This document shows, one piece after another, positions 62,401-64,000 of a DNA stretch of 64,000 nt (its first letter is position 1; every line of letters begins with the position of its first letter). This stretch comes from Solen grandis (Eukaryota; Mollusca; Bivalvia; Adapedonta; Solenidae): assembly GCA_021229015.1 (NCBI GenBank), contig CM037779.1, forward strand, positions 1,798,001-1,862,000, in the 5' to 3' direction. A program made the position numbers and the translations under genes. The notes beneath the pieces are model-generated. The model searched no databases. It saw nothing but the letters and a program-made list of their open reading frames with translations, and was not told the origin of the DNA.

Positions 62401-62769
62401 GTGCCAGTGAATCATCACTCTATTATCAGGCCTTGTATCTCAGTTCACCAGTGTGCCAGTGAATCATCACTATCATCAGACCTTGTATCTCAGTCAACCA
62501 ATGTGCCAGTGAATCATCACTCTATCATCATCCTTTTCTCAGTTCACCCAGTGAATCATCACTCTATCATCAGTCCTTGTTTCTCAGTTCACCAACATCC
62601 CAGAAAATCATCACTCTTTCATCAGTCCTCTAATCTCAGTTCACCAGTATACCAGTGTATCATCACATCACTTTTTACAAAATTTATTTTTCAGCAAGGG
62701 GTTGGTGACAAAATTGGCAAGAAAATTGATGAATTTATCCAAACTGGAAAACTGGAAAAACTAGAAAAG
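53494..62769 (+). CDS. POLB: DNA polymerase beta, first three coding exons (gene continues past the window)
   Basis: Base-excision-repair polymerase that fills one-nucleotide gaps and removes the 5'-deoxyribose phosphate (family knowledge). Coding exons in the window: 53494-53557, 54562-54686 and 62695-62769, giving 88 residues. The protein starts [11 protein letters not shown], as human starts MSKRK. Then come [20 protein letters not shown] and [19 protein letters not shown], the latter the first helix-hairpin-helix of the lyase domain. The Lys in KYNAYRKAA corresponds to the conserved 8-kDa-domain position near human Lys35. The lyase nucleophile (human Lys72) matches the KIDEF lysine. An acceptor at 53461-53463 shows an upstream noncoding exon. 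Intron 2 is about 8 kb and packed with minisatellite and element copies. The rest of the lyase domain and the palm and finger domains are not in the window; I found no fourth exon before base 64000. Confidence 0.95.
54077..54405 (+). mobile_element. tRNA-derived SINE (POLB intron 1)
   Basis: Head with GAGGCTGAGTGGTAAGAACA and GGGTTCGATCCCTGGCC, and body matching the SINE at 28613. It ends in an A-rich tail of CAAACAAACAAAAAAC units. Confidence 0.75.
54893..55830. repeat. 52-bp minisatellite, left block, POLB intron 2
   Basis: About eighteen head-to-tail units built on TTGTATCTCAGTTCACCAAT, then GTGCCAGTGAATCATCACTC, then TATCATCAGGCC (52 bases). Runs of neighbouring units share variants (GTACCATTGAATC), as expected of local expansion. 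Confidence 0.85.
55850..56866. other. POLB intron 2 filler with a small GC-rich repeat
   Basis: At about 55910-55965 TTTTTGTCGGCAAATTGCCC occurs twice in tandem, within a GC-richer patch. The remainder is AT-rich without a recognised feature. Confidence 0.4.
56867..57108. mobile_element. TTAA-flanked MITE, CCCTTTCCCTCATA family, copy 3 (POLB intron 2)
   Basis: Perfect TTAA on both sides. The body is close to copy 2 (CACTCARTAGGTACCACATA, ACCACTGAGGAG), with the central CCTGCGAGTTACTTGCAGG in place of CCTGCGATTAATCGCAGG. Confidence 0.75.
57590..58755 (+). mobile_element. TAGCTCAC...GGCCCTCTTGTT element in POLB intron 2, shorter copy
   Basis: Same ends as the copy at 44658. It carries about three 165-bp units (roughly 58020-58500) followed by the same right-hand unique part. 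The sequence is very close to the other two long copies, so these insertions or conversions are recent. Confidence 0.75.
59040..59155. repeat. 52-bp minisatellite, short middle block
   Basis: Just over two units of the same minisatellite. They end where the long element copy begins. Confidence 0.8.
59154..61372 (+). mobile_element. TAGCTCAC...GGCCCTCTTGTT element inserted in the 52-bp minisatellite
   Basis: The longest copy in the window, with about ten 165-bp units between 59470 and 61110. It is directly flanked on both sides by minisatellite units (ending ATCAGGCCTTG on the left, restarting CAGTTTACCAATG on the right), so it inserted into, or was captured by, the array. Confidence 0.75.
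61373..62665. repeat. 52-bp minisatellite, right block, POLB intron 2
   Basis: About twenty-five units, including several with deletions. It stops about 30 bases before POLB exon 3. The dominant variant here is GTGCCAGTGAATC, different from the left block's GTACCATTGAATC. Confidence 0.85.
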
Positions 62770-63613
62770 GTTTGTACAATGTAGATAGAGAGGATGACAT
62801 TGTCTGACTGATGATTTTGGGTCTATGTTAAGTGATGTGGTTATTAATTACATAAAAGTGACTTTCCTGTTATAAGTATGTAATTGGAATTTATTTATAG
62901 TAACAATTATATTGCATGCTTTAGATTCATGCATAAATATATTTTAAGAAAAAGTGACTGTTTTCAAAGCTGAATTTTATCAATTCATTCCATATTATTG
63001 TATGACGCATGTGGATACATTTATTTACGTGTTTATCACTTTTGAGGCCCTGAGTATTATTATTATTATTACACCACATTTATATAGCACTTTTTTCATA
63101 TATGTTATACGTTCAAAAGTGCTTTACAATCTGTTTAAACACAAAAAAGAAAATAGGAGATGTAAAAAACATGCAATGAAACCATCCACTGAAACTAAAT
63201 ACACCTAAAATAAGGTAAAAATATCATGCGTAGAGTGTTTTAAAATATAAGTAACAACAGTGTCATAATATCAAATAGTATTAAGGTAGCGACATTGGGT
63301 AATAACGGTAAAATGCATCAAAATGGGTTTTAAACGGAATAAAATACTTCACACCTTCTTCTAATGATCTGTGAAAACAAAAATCCAATATCTCACTTTA
63401 AAATATGCGATTTATGGCCCTGAATAACCAGACCCCATATAGCCGAAAAAGCAGTCCGCTATTTCGATCACGTGACGTCGAGTAGGCGGGGCTTTCAGAG
63501 GCGCCGTGTAGGGAAATCAGTTTATACGCTAGGAAGATATTAGTTTGTCGATTGTCAAATAACTATCAGTTACTATAGCAGCAGGTTAATGTTTATTATC
63601 ACCTGAAGTAAAT

Positions 63614-63892
63614 ATGGGAAATAAAAGAAATAAAAAGAGTAAAGTTCAAAAGAAACTGTTCAGTGACGAGGACAAGGAAAAATTAAAAGTGCTTGGAACT
63701 GGTAGCTGGTATACGGATCCAGAAATTAATGAACAATCTGTGTCGGCTCAGAAAATTAAGGTGGACACTTTCAATGAGACAAATAATGATGAAAGTGAAT
63801 TTTACGCGGAGAACTTTATTGTGAATGTGCATTCGCTGCAGAATTGTATTGATAGATATAGTGTATGCTCAACGTGTAAAGAAGGGCGTTAG
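63614..63892 (+). pseudogene. Probable N-terminal remnant of a Mutator-like transposase
   Basis: A 92-codon ORF starting MGNKRNKKSKVQKKLFSDED and ending HSLQNCIDRYSVCSTCKEGR, followed by stops. The basic start, then ENFIVNVHSLQNCI and a CxxC pair (CSTC), resembles the N-terminus of bivalve proteins with a Mutator-like transposase domain. That resemblance is from memory and unverified. The upstream 300 bases hold a CpG-rich patch (GTCACGTGACGTCG at 63469-63482) unlike the rest of the window. It is short and ends before any catalytic domain, so a truncated copy is likely. A separate short gene cannot be ruled out. Confidence 0.4.
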
Positions 63893-64000
63893 CTAATTAC
63901 ATTGTTTGTATAATAATAAAAGGCTAAAGGACACCATAAGGAAAAGGGGAATTGTCATATTGTAATAAATGAAACTAAGAATAGTTTGTTAACTTATAGT

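Noticed and set aside
62401..62784. 127-codon ORF ending in POLB-like sequence
   Set aside because: Its first part is translated minisatellite. Only 62695-62769 is coding, as POLB exon 3 behind an AG acceptor.
62770..63280. Search for POLB exon 4
   Set aside because: No frame with the expected helix-hairpin-helix continuation after an AG acceptor; the exon must lie beyond the window.

Overview
The window is nuclear DNA of an animal, most likely a bivalve mollusc. It is AT-rich, has short exons with GT/AG introns, and is full of bivalve-style repeats: elements ending in GGCCCTCTTGTT, tRNA-derived SINEs, TTAA-flanked MITEs and minisatellites inside introns. The species call is inference; no search could be run. 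One 100-base N gap lies at 48254-48353.

Four conserved protein-coding genes can be assembled exon by exon. (1) PALB2, minus strand, about 7396-23527: ten exons, about 1,070 residues, with an N-terminal coiled coil, a long low-complexity middle and a C-terminal WD40 propeller. (2) RAB40, plus strand, 23970-30219: six exons, 280 residues, a GTPase with a SOCS box and a C-terminal CaaX box. (3) FBXL15-like F-box/leucine-rich-repeat gene, plus strand, 40626-44628: four coding exons, 315 residues. (4) DNA polymerase beta (POLB), plus strand, 53494-62769 and beyond: only the first three coding exons, covering the 8-kDa domain up to its first helix-hairpin-helix, are in the window. In each gene the intron phases close exactly.

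PALB2 and RAB40 are head to head, with about 440 bases between their start codons and an NRF-1-like site between them, which suggests a shared promoter. PALB2 (BRCA1/BRCA2 bridge) and POLB (base-excision repair) are both DNA-repair genes. RAB40 and FBXL15 are both substrate receptors of cullin-type ubiquitin ligases. Nothing in the sequence shows that these pairings are more than coincidence.

Layout: 1-7395, AT-rich sequence with MITEs, a SINE and an element copy; 7396-23527, PALB2; 23970-34150, RAB40 and a probable long 3' UTR; 34150-36600, AT-rich; 36617-40409, a CRE-rich tandem array bounded by inverted repeats; 40626-44628, FBXL15; 44658-53377, elements, the N gap, a broken ORF and a truncated non-LTR retrotransposon; 53494-62769, start of POLB, whose 8-kb second intron holds a 52-bp minisatellite and two long element copies; 63280-64000, a probable remnant of a Mutator-like transposon.

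No clearly new biological system was found. The best leads are the conserved FxLP-like motif and shortened first blade of PALB2, the array rich in TGACGTCA palindromes, the 165-bp array whose period is a multiple of three and so gives long false ORFs, and the nested transposon layers.
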